Positions 54,710 through 64,000 of a DNA stretch of 64,000 nt are shown here, piece by piece. Source of the DNA: Caulobacter sp. BP25 (lineage in GTDB: Bacteria > Pseudomonadota > Alphaproteobacteria > Caulobacterales > Caulobacteraceae); the NCBI RefSeq assembly GCF_002737755.1, contig NZ_PEGH01000008.1:1-64000 (forward strand), read 5' to 3'. The stretch's first letter is position 1; each line of letters begins with the position of its first letter. The position numbers and the translations under genes were made by a program. The notes under the pieces were generated by a model. The model did no database searches. It saw nothing but the letters and a program-made list of their open reading frames with translations, and was not told where the DNA came from.

Positions 54710-55999
54710 CTAAAGCCTCTTCAGGAAACGATGGGCGGCCATCAGGCCGACAAGGCCAAGCCCGCAGGCGACGTAAGCGCCACCGGCCAGGAACTGCTCC
54801 CACGGGATGTCCAGGCGAGCGAACGACTTGGCCAGCAGCAGCGATATGCTGCCTATATAGCCGAATGAGTCGGCGACATAGATCAGGAAGCCGGCCGTTC
54901 CGACCTTGCCGGTGGCCGCGATCATCCGGTCGAACAGCATGGCGTTGAACGGGGTGTAGCCCATATAGAGCCCCGCGCCGGCCAGGATCATCCACCAGAC
55001 CGGCGGCAGCACGTGCAGCTGATAGGCGAGGGTCGCGCCGCCCAGCAGGACGAAGCCCAAGGCCACGAACCCGATGTTGAAGGCCACCGCGCGCCGGTTG
55101 TCCTTGACCCCCATAAGGGCGGCCAGGCCCACCAGCACGATCGCCGCCACCGGCAGCTCCGACAGGGTGAAGATTCCGGCGGCGTTCTTGTAGCCGAGCT
55201 CGGCCCAGATCTCGGCCGAGAAGTTGTCGCGGAAGTCGCGCAGCGCCGTCAGCATCACATAGACCGCGATCAGCAGGATCAGGGCGGGCGCGTGGGTGGT
55301 GAACAGGGCGGCGCGGTCCTTGGCGTTCATCGGCGCGCGGCGCACCCGCTCGGCCTCGTCGGCGGCGTTGGGCGGTGGCAACTGGGCCAGAGCCGCCACG
55401 GCGACCAGCATCAGCGGAGCGAAGATCAGTCCCGACAGCGCGGGCATCCATCGGTCGTCGACATTGGCCAGCAGCAGCGTCTTGCCGACCGACTTGGCCA
55501 CGCCCGAGGACAGGATGAAGCTGGCGCACAGCATCGCGCCCAGCACTTCGGTCAGACGGCGGCCCTCGAGGAAGCCGAACACCAGGCCCCAGATCATGCC
55601 CAGGCACAGGCCGTTCAGATAGAGGGCCAGCGGTCCGGCCATGGCGGGGACGACGCCAAACAGCACGAGCGACAGCTCCGCTCCAGCGATCAGGGCCAGG
55701 ATGGCGCCGGCGCGACGGCCGGGGCGCATCTCCGAGATGACCTTGATCCCAATGAACTTGGCCGTGGCGTAGCCGGCGACCTGGGCGATCACCAGGGCGA
55801 TCTTGAAGTCGAACGCGAAGGGCCAGCCCGCCGCGTGGGCGTAGGCGGCGGCCGTGAACGGCTTGCGATAGCCGAACATCGCGAAATAGACCGCGAAGGA
55901 CGACAGCCCGCCGTAAAGGGCGAACAGCCAGGGCGGCGCGGAGGCGAGGTAGCGGGTGACACGGCCGCCGGTCGATGGGGTTTCGGCCGTGACGTCCAT
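54710..55999 (-). CDS. DUF5690/MFS-like transporter, paralogue of the 2245-3531 gene
   Basis: The 429-aa protein has about 12 membrane helices and shares long blocks with the protein at 2245-3531: [55 protein letters not shown] and [12 protein letters not shown]. The copy here has no GntR regulator or TGGTATAGACCA site. It lies between a beta-lactamase-type hydrolase (37 bp upstream) and nhaA (4 bp downstream). The substrate is unknown. Confidence 0.82.
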   Translation of the reverse strand: MDVTAETPSTGGRVTRYLASAPPWLFALYGGLSSFAVYFAMFGYRKPFTAAAYAHAAGWPFAFDFKIALVIAQVAGYATAKFIGIKVISEMRPGRRAGAILALIAGAELSLVLFGVVPAMAGPLALYLNGLCLGMIWGLVFGFLEGRRLTEVLGAMLCASFILSSGVAKSVGKTLLLANVDDRWMPALSGLIFAPLMLVAVAALAQLPPPNAADEAERVRRAPMNAKDRAALFTTHAPALILLIAVYVMLTALRDFRDNFSAEIWAELGYKNAAGIFTLSELPVAAIVLVGLAALMGVKDNRRAVAFNIGFVALGFVLLGGATLAYQLHVLPPVWWMILAGAGLYMGYTPFNAMLFDRMIAATGKVGTAGFLIYVADSFGYIGSISLLLAKSFARLDIPWEQFLAGGAYVACGLGLVGLMAAHRFLKRL

Positions 56000-56036
56000 G
56001 CGTGTTTCGTCTCCAGCAGCTTCTGGCGACCTTCAG

Positions 56037-57368
56037 CTAGCCCGCTTCGTCGATCCCCCGCAATCGGAGATGGCGCGCCTGAGCCAGCCGCTGATCGGAG
56101 ACGGTTTTCAGGTCCAGCCAGTCGGTGAAGGGCAGGCCGTAGGCGCGGTCGAGGAACTCGGCCTGGAAGCGGAAGGGCAGGCCCGCGTCGCTGTTCCACA
56201 GCATCACGATGCCCGTCTTGGTCGCCGGATCGAACACCATGGTCGAGCGATAGCCCGAGACGGCGCCGCTGTGGCCGATCACGCGATGGCCGCGATAGGC
56301 GAAGCTGCGCATGCCCAGGCCATAGCCGGCGTGCTTGATCTCGCGGGCGAACGGCGCGCGGCCGTAGGGAGGGGCAGTGCCGATGCGCGGGCGCTGGGCG
56401 GCGTCCAGCACCGCCGGCGGCAGGACGTCGGGCCGCAGCCCCATCTGCGCCTGCATCCAGATGGCCAGGTCCACGATGGTCGAATTGACGCCCGCAGCGC
56501 TCGGCACCCGGTAATAGGCGTCGGACATGGGCAGGAGCCGGCCTTCGCGATGCGGCCTGGCCCAACGCGCGGCGCTGACCAGGCCGGCCTGGCCGATCGT
56601 GGCGCTGGTCATGCCCAGCGGCTGGAACAGCCGCCGCTGGACGGTCTGGTCATAGGCCTCGTGGGTGCGGGTCGCCAGGATCTCGGTGATCGTGTCGTAG
56701 GCGATGTTCTGGTAGGTGTGACAGCGTCCGGGCGCGCAGGCGACCGGCACGTCGCCCAGCGCGTGTCGGATTTGCGCCGGGTCCTGGCCATCCTCGAGCC
56801 GGTCGTCATAGGCGTTCTTGGGCAGGCCCGTGCGCTGCGACAGCAGCTGCTCGACGGTCAGCTCGCGCTGAGCGTCGCGCGGCAGGCGCAAGGTCGTGTG
56901 GAAGGTCTCCAGAGGCTCATCCAGAGACAGCAGGCCGTCGGCGGCGAGCTTGGCGGTCAGGGTTCCCGCCACCGTCTTCGACAGCGAGGCCCAGCGGAAC
57001 ACGGTGTGAGCGTCCACGGGCTCGCCGTCCTTGGCCGAGGTCAGGCCGTAGCCCTGCACGAACGACAGGCGACCGTCCTCGACGACCGCCACCGCCAGGC
57101 CCTCCATCGAGTGGTGGGCCGTCAGGTCCGCAAGGCGCTGATCCAAGGCGCGATAGTCGATGCGGCCGCGCCAGTCCTCGGGCTTGGTCGGCAGCACGAT
57201 CGGCGTCGGCGAGGAGGCGTGGGCCGAGGTCAGGGTGGCGACCGGCGTCGCGGCGCGGAAATGGAATGCCACGGCCCCACAGGCGATCAGCAAGCTCAGC
57301 CCGCCAGCCGCCAGCCACTTGCGGCGCGACATCTTCGGGGCGGAGATCGGGTCCTGCGGGTCTGGCAC
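56037..57368 (-). CDS. Class C beta-lactamase-type serine hydrolase
   Basis: The 443-aa protein is anchored by an N-terminal helix (WLAAGGLSLLIACGAVAF) and carries the serine penicillin-recognition fold: SxxK at Ser128-Lys131 (WASLSKTV), Tyr219-x-Asn221 (YQNIAY) and the HSG box (VIGHSGAVSGY). Such proteins are esterases or peptidases of cell-wall or D-amino-acid substrates more often than true beta-lactamases. It precedes a transporter and nhaA in the same direction. Confidence 0.88.
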   Translation of the reverse strand: MPDPQDPISAPKMSRRKWLAAGGLSLLIACGAVAFHFRAATPVATLTSAHASSPTPIVLPTKPEDWRGRIDYRALDQRLADLTAHHSMEGLAVAVVEDGRLSFVQGYGLTSAKDGEPVDAHTVFRWASLSKTVAGTLTAKLAADGLLSLDEPLETFHTTLRLPRDAQRELTVEQLLSQRTGLPKNAYDDRLEDGQDPAQIRHALGDVPVACAPGRCHTYQNIAYDTITEILATRTHEAYDQTVQRRLFQPLGMTSATIGQAGLVSAARWARPHREGRLLPMSDAYYRVPSAAGVNSTIVDLAIWMQAQMGLRPDVLPPAVLDAAQRPRIGTAPPYGRAPFAREIKHAGYGLGMRSFAYRGHRVIGHSGAVSGYRSTMVFDPATKTGIVMLWNSDAGLPFRFQAEFLDRAYGLPFTDWLDLKTVSDQRLAQARHLRLRGIDEAG

Positions 57369-57473
57369 GGGCGATCGACTCTCGGCGGCGATAGGGCGGT
57401 CAGGCTCTTATGGGCGCCTTGGCGCGCCGCGCCAAGAGTCCAAGGCGTCGCGGCGATGACTGTTCCACAAACA

Positions 57474-57503
57474 AAAACGCCCCTCGCGAGGGAGGGGCGT
57501 TTT
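57474..57503 (-). terminator. Intrinsic terminator after carD
   Basis: A perfect 12-bp stem (57474-57485 with 57492-57503) with A and T tracts on both sides lies 21 bp beyond the carD stop. It works for leftward transcription and, by symmetry, for rightward too. Confidence 0.9.
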
Positions 57504-57524
57504 CGATCCGGTGGGCCGGAGGTC

Positions 57525-58028
57525 TTAGGCGGCCTTGACCAGGGACTTGGTCAGGATGCCGATGGCGGCTTCGCGGTCGATGCGCTCGATGGCGGCGACT
57601 TCGCGGGCCATGCGGTCCAGGGCCGATTCATACAGCTGGCGTTCCGAGTAGGACTGTTCCGGCTGGTTCTCGGCGCGGTGCAGGTCGCGGACCACCTCGG
57701 CGATCGAGATCAGGTCGCCCGAATTGATCTTGGCTTCGTATTCCTGGGCGCGACGCGACCACATGGTGCGCTTCACGCGGGCGCGGCCCTTCAGGGTGGT
57801 CAGCGCCTGGCTGACGACATTGCCTTCCGCCAGCGGGCGCAGACCGGCCGTCTTGGCCTTCTTGGTCGGCACGCGCAGGGTCATTTTCTCGTGGTCGAAG
57901 GTGATGACGTAGACTTCGAGCGACATACCGGCCACTTCCTGGGTCTCGATCGCCTGAATGGTGCCCACGCCGTGCGCGGGATAAACGACGTGATCGCCGA
58001 CCGAGAATTCCAGACCAGTCTTGCTCAT
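57525..58028 (-). CDS. carD: CarD/CdnL-family RNA-polymerase-binding regulator
   Basis: The 167-aa protein has an N-terminal CarD/TRCF RNA-polymerase interaction domain (FSVGDHVVYPAHGVGTIQAI, KMTLRVPTKKAKTAGLRPL) and a C-terminal DNA-contacting helical domain (RRAQEYEAKINSGDLISIAEVVRDLHR). In Caulobacter CdnL stabilises open complexes at rRNA and biosynthesis promoters. ATG 58028 follows GAGGACG. It lies downstream of fdxA across 348 bp. Confidence 0.95.
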   Translation of the reverse strand: MSKTGLEFSVGDHVVYPAHGVGTIQAIETQEVAGMSLEVYVITFDHEKMTLRVPTKKAKTAGLRPLAEGNVVSQALTTLKGRARVKRTMWSRRAQEYEAKINSGDLISIAEVVRDLHRAENQPEQSYSERQLYESALDRMAREVAAIERIDREAAIGILTKSLVKAA

Positions 58029-58376
58029 GTTCGTCCTCATCAATACGGACCCACGGGGTCCGAACGCCGTCTTCTGTCCCAAACCAAAGGCGACAGCTTC
58101 CCGCTCCGCGGAATACTGGTCGCGGGGCCAAGCCTGTCAGGATTTGGAATAGAGCTCTAAGACACCCTTCGCCTTCATCGGGCGAGCCGGCCAGAATGAA
58201 CTCTGAAGCCGGCCTGTTCGCCAAGACGGACCATCGCGAATAGCCGCAACCGTCACGTCGGCGAAGACAATAGCATAAAATTCAGCCCGAAGAAAGGGTT
58301 GCGTCCAGACACGCGGACGCGCGCCGTCAAGCTTTCGCATCGCGGCGGGGTTGCAAGCCTCAGAATTCGCGAGGGA
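58029..58376. other. 348-bp space between carD and fdxA
   Basis: No ORF with coding features was found in either direction. The stretch has several short GC-rich repeats (two copies of GCCGGCC near 58189-58219) and should contain the carD promoter. No terminator with a T tract was seen after fdxA. Confidence 0.55.
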
Positions 58377-58718
58377 TCAGGAGCCCTTGCCGGGTTTTTC
58401 GCTGAAGTACTTCTCGAACTTGCCGGTCTCGCGCTCGAACTGTTCGCGGTCTTCCGGGGGCACGCCCTTGACCGTGATGTTGGGCCAGACCTTGGCGTAG
58501 TCGGCGTTGACGCGCAGCCACTTGCCGTCCGCCTCGTCCTCGGTGTCGGGCTTAATCGCGTCGACCGGGCATTCGGGTTCGCAGACGCCACAGTCGATGC
58601 ATTCGTCGGGATTGATGACGAGGAAGTTCTCGCCTTCGTAGAAGCAATCGACCGGGCACACCTCGACGCAGTCCATGAACTTGCAGCGGACACAGGCGTC
58701 GGTGACGATATAGGTCAT
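58377..58718 (-). CDS. fdxA: 7Fe ferredoxin FdxA ([3Fe-4S][4Fe-4S])
   Basis: The 113-aa protein has the two clusters' cysteine pattern of Azotobacter-type Fd[21 protein letters not shown] (Cys9, Cys17, Cys21 with a non-ligand Cys12) and [18 protein letters not shown]. Its C-terminal extension (about 60 residues) is typical. It carries electrons to unknown oxidoreductases. ATG 58718 is chosen because the first cluster starts immediately. The usual neighbours S4/helicase are separated by a GGDEF-EAL gene on the opposite strand. Confidence 0.96.
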   Translation of the reverse strand: MTYIVTDACVRCKFMDCVEVCPVDCFYEGENFLVINPDECIDCGVCEPECPVDAIKPDTEDEADGKWLRVNADYAKVWPNITVKGVPPEDREQFERETGKFEKYFSEKPGKGS

Positions 58719-58945
58719 CGAAAACTCGAATGAGATCGGGACGGAGTTCGGCGCGCGCGTTTTCGAAGTCTGGGGGCGGCTTGTCAATGCGGCGTGATCG
58801 CGTGGGCCCCAGGAATTCTGAAGGTGTGGCCAGGGCGCTCGCCTTTTGGTCGCGGGCGACCGGCCGCAAACCATTTCTTATGGAACCAACGCGACTATCG
58901 TTGATCTGAAACACTAAGCAAAAACAACGTCGGAAAGCCGACTGA

Positions 58946-61027
58946 ATGACGAGTGACGCCCTGGTTGTCCCGACCGGTATCAAGGACGAGACGCAAGCGC
59001 GCGCTCAGGCCCGAGCGCGCGCGCGGGCGTTTGGCGATTTCGTGCGTCAGGTTCCATTCCCGGCGGCCTTGCTGCATCGCGACCTGAGCCTGCTGGCGGT
59101 GAGCCCGGCTTGGACGGCGCAGGCGATCGCGCCAGCGGTGGCGGTCGGCGGCGACGCGGGCGGCCTTGTGGCGCCCGAGGATCGTGTCGCCCTGCTGGCC
59201 TGCGTCCACGAGGGCGCGGACTTCTCGCGCTTCCTGCCGACCCTCGCCCAGGACGGGTCGCAACAGTTCTGGCGCACCGAGTTCAACGCCTGCAAGGACC
59301 CGGACGGTGAGGTCTATGCGGTGATGGTCTCGGTCCGCGACGTCACCGGCTACGCCGAGAGCGTCCTGCGGGCCGAGCGCGATGAGCAGCGCCTGCGCAT
59401 GGCGCTGGAGCTCGACGACCTGCTGGTGCGTGAGTACGATCTGCGCACCGGCGAGATGTACTTCTCCGACACCGCGCCTGAGCTGCGAAAGTGGTGCGCG
59501 TTCAAGGACGATCCGCTCGAGATTGTTCATCCCGACGACCGCCAGCGGTGCGCCGACGTGATGGCCACGCGCAAGATCGGCGAGGCGCGGGTGTTCGAGT
59601 TCCGCCTGAAACGCGACGACGGGATCGAGACCTGGATCCGCGCGGTCGGCAAGGTCTTCGTCGACCAGGACGGCCAGCCCGAGAAGCTGGTGAACCTGTT
59701 CAAGGACATCACCGATCGCCGCCGCCAGACCGAGGCCATCGAGACCCTGGCCTTCAGGGATCCGCTGACCGGCCTTCCCAACCGGGCCCTCTTCCAACAC
59801 CGCTTCCATGAGGCGGCCGCCGCGTCCGAGACGCTGGGCGAGAAGTTCGGCCTGATCATGATCGACGTCGATCACTTCAAGGACATCAACGACACCCTGG
59901 GTCACGACGCGGGCGATGCTTTGCTCAAGCGCCTGGCGGGGATGCTTCAGCACGCCTTCCGCTCGGGCGATACGGTTGCGCGATTGGGCGGCGACGAGTT
60001 CGCGGTGATCCTGCGCGGCCTGCACAGCGAGGCCGACATGATGCGGCCGATCCAGAACCTGCAGGGGCTGCTCAGTCGTCCGATCGAGCATGGCGGCCGC
60101 AGCTTTACCGCCAGCGCCAGCATCGGCGCGGTCTTGCACGGCGATCCTGACGCCGATCCCGAGCACGTGATCAAGAACGCTGACATCGCGCTCTATCGCG
60201 CCAAGGAGGCGGGGCGGAACCGCAGCATCCTGTTCGAGCCGTCGATGCGGTCCGAGGTCGAGCGGCGGATCGAGCTCCTGCGCGACATCCGCGCGGCCGT
60301 GTCGGCCAACGAGTTCACGCTGTTCTATCAGCCGGTCATCGACATCCGCGAGCACCGCGTCGCCGGCTTTGAGGCCTTGATGCGTTGGGCGCATCCCGAG
60401 CAGGGCGTCCTGACGCCGGCCCGCTTCCTGGTGGCGTTCGAGGATCAGGAGCTGTCGCTGCGCCTGGGGGACCTGGCGCTGGAGCAGGCGCTGCGCCAGA
60501 TGCGGGCTTGGCTGGACCAGGGCGTCGAGTTCGGCCGCGTCGCCGTCAACATCTCGGCCGCCCAGTTCCGCAGCGGGCGCCTGGCCGAGGAGATCCAGGA
60601 GCGGCTGGCGCGCTGGAACGTGCCCAGCCAGCGCCTGACCATCGAGGTCACCGAGAACGTCTATATGGGCTGGGGCTCGGAGCTGGTCAGCGAGAATGTG
60701 CGCAAGCTGCACGCGGCGGGCGTCATGATCGCGCTGGACGACTTTGGCACCGGCTACGCCAGCCTGGCCAACCTGCGCCAGTTCCCGATCGACCGCCTGA
60801 AGATCGACAAGTCCTTCGTCCAGAACGCCGAGGACGAGGCCATCGTGAAGGCCGTGATCACGCTAGGCTCTTCAATGGGCATGAAGGTGGTGGCCGAGGG
60901 CGTCGAGGACGCCGAGCAACTGGGCGCCCTGGTCCGCTACGGCTGCGACCAGATCCAGGGCTACCACTTCGGCAAGCCGATGCCGGCGGACGAGGTGGCG
61001 GGGTTTTTGGCGGGGTTTGACGGCTAA
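58946..61027 (+). CDS. PAS-GGDEF-EAL cyclic-di-GMP protein
   Basis: The 693-aa protein has two PAS-like sensor regions (about 30-150 and 155-260), a GGDEF domain with intact motif GGDEF at 348-352 and an EAL domain with EAL at 476-478 plus DDFGTGYASLANL and KIDKSFV. Both catalytic motifs look intact, so synthesis, breakdown or a switch between them is possible. No membrane helix is visible. It interrupts the helicase/S4/fdxA/carD strand order and has its own promoter region (58719-58945). Confidence 0.95.
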   Translation: MTSDALVVPTGIKDETQARAQARARARAFGDFVRQVPFPAALLHRDLSLLAVSPAWTAQAIAPAVAVGGDAGGLVAPEDRVALLACVHEGADFSRFLPTLAQDGSQQFWRTEFNACKDPDGEVYAVMVSVRDVTGYAESVLRAERDEQRLRMALELDDLLVREYDLRTGEMYFSDTAPELRKWCAFKDDPLEIVHPDDRQRCADVMATRKIGEARVFEFRLKRDDGIETWIRAVGKVFVDQDGQPEKLVNLFKDITDRRRQTEAIETLAFRDPLTGLPNRALFQHRFHEAAAASETLGEKFGLIMIDVDHFKDINDTLGHDAGDALLKRLAGMLQHAFRSGDTVARLGGDEFAVILRGLHSEADMMRPIQNLQGLLSRPIEHGGRSFTASASIGAVLHGDPDADPEHVIKNADIALYRAKEAGRNRSILFEPSMRSEVERRIELLRDIRAAVSANEFTLFYQPVIDIREHRVAGFEALMRWAHPEQGVLTPARFLVAFEDQELSLRLGDLALEQALRQMRAWLDQGVEFGRVAVNISAAQFRSGRLAEEIQERLARWNVPSQRLTIEVTENVYMGWGSELVSENVRKLHAAGVMIALDDFGTGYASLANLRQFPIDRLKIDKSFVQNAEDEAIVKAVITLGSSMGMKVVAEGVEDAEQLGALVRYGCDQIQGYHFGKPMPADEVAGFLAGFDG

Positions 61028-61045
61028 CTCAGCAGGCCCCCACTT

Positions 61046-61135
61046 GACCTGCTTCGCAGGTCGTCCGCCCCCAGAGGGGGCGGAAGGTGTCTCCTTCCCC
61101 CTCTGGGGGAGGAGGGCCGAAGGCCCGGAGGGGGC
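61046..61135. repeat. GC-rich multi-hairpin intergenic element
   Basis: In the convergent space after the GGDEF-EAL gene, three hairpins follow one another: GACCTGC-TTC-GCAGGTC (61046-61062), an 8-bp stem at 61065-61083 and a CCCCCTCTGGGGG palindrome near 61097-61109. This pattern is familiar as a dispersed intergenic repeat in caulobacters and can act as a transcript end. Confidence 0.65.
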
Positions 61136-61144
61136 GAGTGATCC

Positions 61145-61432
61145 TTACCCCTCCACCGCCTCGTACAGCCCGCGCGCCTCGCTCGCCGGCCCGCGCCGTT
61201 CGCCGCAGTCGAGGACGCGGATCGCGATAAGCCGGCCGGCCAGGGCGAACACCAGCAGATCCCCCGGCTTCAGCGTACGCGAAGGCTTGTCGATGCGGCT
61301 CTCGGTTCCCGCCCGGGTCAGGCGGATGCGGCCCTCGTCGACGAACTTGGCGGCCAGCGAGCGGGTCTTGAAGAAGCGGGCGCGCCACAGCCAGACGTCG
61401 GCGCGAGCGGCGTCGGCGCCGGCCTCGCTCAC
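61145..61432 (-). CDS. S4-domain RNA-binding protein (HslR-like)
   Basis: The 95-aa protein has an S4 domain (ARADVWLWRARFFKTRSLAAKFV, then GRIRLTRAG and LKPGDLLVFAL). It binds structured RNA, probably ribosomal, in the way of HslR/Hsp15. GTG 61432 overlaps the helicase stop (GTGA), so both are translated together. The larger reading frame back to 61936 is a helicase shadow. Confidence 0.9.
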   Translation of the reverse strand: MSEAGADAARADVWLWRARFFKTRSLAAKFVDEGRIRLTRAGTESRIDKPSRTLKPGDLLVFALAGRLIAIRVLDCGERRGPASEARGLYEAVEG

Positions 61433-63987
61433 GACGCGGCCTGCTTGGGCGCGGCGGGTTTCCGGCGGCGAGGACGCTTGCGGCGCGCGGGCGGAGGCGG
61501 CGGCTCGGTCAGCTTGGCGAGAGCCGCGAACGGCGAGTCCGGCCGCGCCTTGACCGGCTTCTGTTCCAGCTTGGCCGCGCCCCGCCGCTTCCAGACGATC
61601 GGCTGGTCGGGTTTGGCGCGGATGGCGGGGGTGTAGTCGAGGGCGCGCAGCACGGTGGAGGCCTGGGCGGCGGTCCAGCCCAGCTTTTCCAGCGCCGCAT
61701 CGGTCAGCACCACGCCGCCTGGGCGCTGCTCGGCCCGCAACAGCGCGTCGAGGCTCTCGAGCTGCTCGACCGGGACGCTGAAGCCAGCCACGGCGCGCAG
61801 GCCGCTGGCCGACAGTTCGCGAGCGCTGGGCTCGGGCGAGGGTAGTTTCTCCAGCGTCGTGAGGGCGCCGCGCCAGCCGGAGGGGTTGAGCGCCCGCGCG
61901 CAGGCGACCGCCTCGGCCCTCAGCGCGCCCGGGCAATAGAGGCTGAAGGCGCCGATCCGCACGGCCAGGCTCTTCAGCGTTCGCCGCTCGGCCTGGCTGA
62001 GCGCCTTCAGCTCCGGATCGACCGGGCGCTTGTCCAGCACGCCGCCGGCTTCCAGCAGGCGGTGGGCGATGCCGCGCGGCAAGCCTCGAAGTTCGCCGCC
62101 GGCCAGGGCGCGCTCCAGCTTGCGCAGCGGGGCCAGATGCCGGTCGACCTCGGCGGCCAGGAAGGCGTCTAGCCGCCGCTCGGCCCGCTCACGCACGGCG
62201 GCGGGGCCCAGCTCGCCCAGCAGGCGGGCGCGGGGCGACAGCAGGGGCAGGTCGCGGCGCACCGCCCCGGCCACCTCGCCGCGCCACAGGATCGCGCCAT
62301 CGGGCGTCAGGGCGAAGGCGTCGTCGGCCTCGCTGGCCAGGAGGCCCAGGCGACGGGCGATCTCGGGGCCGACCGCGCGCTGGGCGGCGTTTCGGAGGGC
62401 CTTCTCTTCAAGGGGGGAGGCGGCCTTGACCGGGGTGAAGGCCACGCCCGACAGGTGGCCGACCACATGGCCCTCGACCGTGACCTCGCCGTCCTGGCCG
62501 ACGCCGGCATAGAGCGTCTCGCGCTCGCCGAGTTGCTTGAGGAGCACGCTGGTGCGCCGGTCGATGAACCGGGCCATCAGCTTCTCGTGCAGGGTGTCGC
62601 TGATCCGGTCTTCCAGCTGGCGGGTCAGGCCTTGCCAGTGGGCGGGATTGGCCACCCAGTCCGGCCGATTGGCGATGTAGCTGAGCGTGCGCACCCCCGA
62701 CAGCCGCGCGGCCAGGCTGTCGATCTCGCCGTCGGTGCGGTCCAGGGCCTTGAACTGGCTGTTCACCCAGTCCTCGGGCAGGCGCTTGCGGCCCGTGGTC
62801 AGGTCGTCGAACAGGGTGCGCGCCATGCGCTGGTGGTCGTCGTCGGTGGTCTTGCGGAAGTCCGGCGTCTGGCAGACTTCCCACAGGCGGATCAGGGCCG
62901 AGCGGTCTGCCTTGCAGCGCTTGACGATGTCTTCCTGCTTGGCCAGGGCTCGCAGGGTGCGCTCGTCCAGCGCCTCGTCGGAGAGCTTCAAGCCCCCGCG
63001 CTGGGGCGTCTCGGACAGGGAACGCAGCAGGCCCGGCAGCGAGCCGAAGTCCAGGCGGGCGTTGCGCCACTCGGCGGCGACGATCGGCTCGAAGGTGTGG
63101 CTCTCCACCGCCTCGACGAGGTCCTCGTCAATCTCTTCGCAGTCGCTGGTGACGCCGAATGTCCCGTCGCGGGTGTAGCGGCCGGCGCGGCCGGCGATCT
63201 GGCCCACCTCCTGCGGATAGAGCCAGCGGGTCCGTTTGCCGTCGAACTTGCGAAGCCCCGCGAAGGCCACATGGTCGACGTCCATGTTCAGGCCCATGCC
63301 GATCGCGTCGGTGGCGACCAGGAAGTCGACCTCGCCGGACTGGTAGAGCGCCACCTGGGCGTTGCGGGTGCGGGGGCTCAAGGATCCCATGACCACGGCG
63401 GCCCCGCCGCGTTGGCGCCGGATCAGCTCGGCGATCGCATAGACCGCGTCGGTCGAGAACGCGACGATCGCCGTGCGGCGGGGCAGGCGGGTCAGCTTCT
63501 TGGAGCCGGCGTAGGAGAGATTGCTGAACCGCTCGCGGCTGACGATCTCGGCGTCGGGCAGCAGGCGGCGGACCAGCGGGGCCATGGTCCCCGCGCCCAG
63601 GAACATGGTCTCGAACTTGCCGCGCGCATGCAGCAGGCGGTGGGTGAAGATGTGGCCGCGCTCGGGATCGGCGCACAGCTGGACCTCGTCGACGGCCAGG
63701 AACTCAACCTCGCGCGCCAGCGGCATGGCCTCGACGGTGCAGACGAAATAGGCCGCGCGGGCGGGGACGATCTTCTCCTCGCCGGTGATCAGGGCGACGC
63801 TGGCCTTGCCGCGCAGCTTGACGACCCGGTCGTAGATCTCGCGCGCCAGCAGGCGCAGCGGCAGGCCGATCATGCCCGAGGCGTGACCCAGCATCCGCTC
63901 GACGGCCAGATGCGTCTTGCCGGTGTTGGTTGGCCCCAAGACCGCGGTCAGCTTCGAAGGGGCCAGGCCGGTCGAACGGTCACTCAT
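61429..63987 (-). CDS. SUV3-like DExH RNA helicase
   Basis: The 852-aa protein has Walker A GPTNTGKT near residue 18, DEVQ as the DExH-type motif (FLAVDEVQLCADPERGH), motif III-like FLGAGTMAPL and motif VI QIAGRAGRYTRDGTFG. This is the alphaproteobacterial relative of mitochondrial SUV3 degradosome helicases. The C-terminal third is a large helical region ending in a Lys/Arg/Pro-rich tail. It unwinds RNA during turnover or ribosome assembly. It is coupled to the S4 protein gene. The start ATG 63987 lies 13 bp from the window edge. Confidence 0.95.
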   Translation of the reverse strand: MSDRSTGLAPSKLTAVLGPTNTGKTHLAVERMLGHASGMIGLPLRLLAREIYDRVVKLRGKASVALITGEEKIVPARAAYFVCTVEAMPLAREVEFLAVDEVQLCADPERGHIFTHRLLHARGKFETMFLGAGTMAPLVRRLLPDAEIVSRERFSNLSYAGSKKLTRLPRRTAIVAFSTDAVYAIAELIRRQRGGAAVVMGSLSPRTRNAQVALYQSGEVDFLVATDAIGMGLNMDVDHVAFAGLRKFDGKRTRWLYPQEVGQIAGRAGRYTRDGTFGVTSDCEEIDEDLVEAVESHTFEPIVAAEWRNARLDFGSLPGLLRSLSETPQRGGLKLSDEALDERTLRALAKQEDIVKRCKADRSALIRLWEVCQTPDFRKTTDDDHQRMARTLFDDLTTGRKRLPEDWVNSQFKALDRTDGEIDSLAARLSGVRTLSYIANRPDWVANPAHWQGLTRQLEDRISDTLHEKLMARFIDRRTSVLLKQLGERETLYAGVGQDGEVTVEGHVVGHLSGVAFTPVKAASPLEEKALRNAAQRAVGPEIARRLGLLASEADDAFALTPDGAILWRGEVAGAVRRDLPLLSPRARLLGELGPAAVRERAERRLDAFLAAEVDRHLAPLRKLERALAGGELRGLPRGIAHRLLEAGGVLDKRPVDPELKALSQAERRTLKSLAVRIGAFSLYCPGALRAEAVACARALNPSGWRGALTTLEKLPSPEPSARELSASGLRAVAGFSVPVEQLESLDALLRAEQRPGGVVLTDAALEKLGWTAAQASTVLRALDYTPAIRAKPDQPIVWKRRGAAKLEQKPVKARPDSPFAALAKLTEPPPPPARRKRPRRRKPAAPKQAAS

Positions 63988-64000
63988 GGACCGAAAGTGG

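Overview
The window looks like the chromosome of a Caulobacter-type alphaproteobacterium. It has high GC, large TonB-dependent receptors, a RegBA system joined to a cyoABCD bo3-oxidase operon, and an alphaproteobacterial SUV3-like helicase / S4 protein / 7Fe ferredoxin / CarD block. No rRNA, tRNA or CRISPR array was recognised.

Left edge (1-3531): a HutC/PhnF-type GntR regulator sits between a phospholipase C broken by two apparent single-base deletions and a DUF5690/MFS-type transporter. An identical 12-bp operator (TGGTATAGACCA) lies 24-25 bp in front of each flanking gene. A strong nested hairpin follows the transporter.

3818-17910 looks like an acquired biosynthetic island. It holds a stand-alone GTP cyclohydrolase II, a RibD-type reductase, a WD40 protein, two sulfotransferases, an ATP-grasp/CelD-acyltransferase fusion, a GIPC-like propeller enzyme, a glycosyltransferase, an unrecognised 406-aa protein and two paralogous secreted c-type haem proteins. 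The set suggests a modified pterin/deazaflavin/azapteridine-like product branching from GTP. An IS6-type transposase relic lies directly at its right edge (17919-18056).

18060-39041 is accessory and envelope material: a GNAT enzyme, a DUF6916 / tail-collar pair, a 2106-aa Ig-repeat autotransporter, a TonB receptor, a DUF1624 membrane protein, a Type II restriction-modification pair, and a TetR / carboxylesterase / TonB-receptor scavenging locus with a perfect 16-bp palindrome in the divergent promoter.

39199-47474 is respiratory: cyoABCD, SURF1, regB and regA are stacked with 4-8 nt overlaps behind FNR/FixK-like boxes, with an MHS-type MFS transporter divergent from them.

47471-52456 is the most interesting signalling locus. 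A CRP-family regulator with an intact cyclic-nucleotide cassette diverges from a translationally coupled trio: a TIR-TM-TPR protein, an unknown 137-aa protein, and a protein with helical repeats, a SLOG-like Rossmann region and a class III nucleotide cyclase domain. It could be a TIR-to-cNMP-to-CRP pathway for defence or stress.

52686-63987 is mostly housekeeping: two small proteins, NhaA, a second DUF5690 transporter, a class C beta-lactamase-type hydrolase, CarD, FdxA, a GGDEF/EAL protein on the opposite strand, and the S4 / helicase pair.
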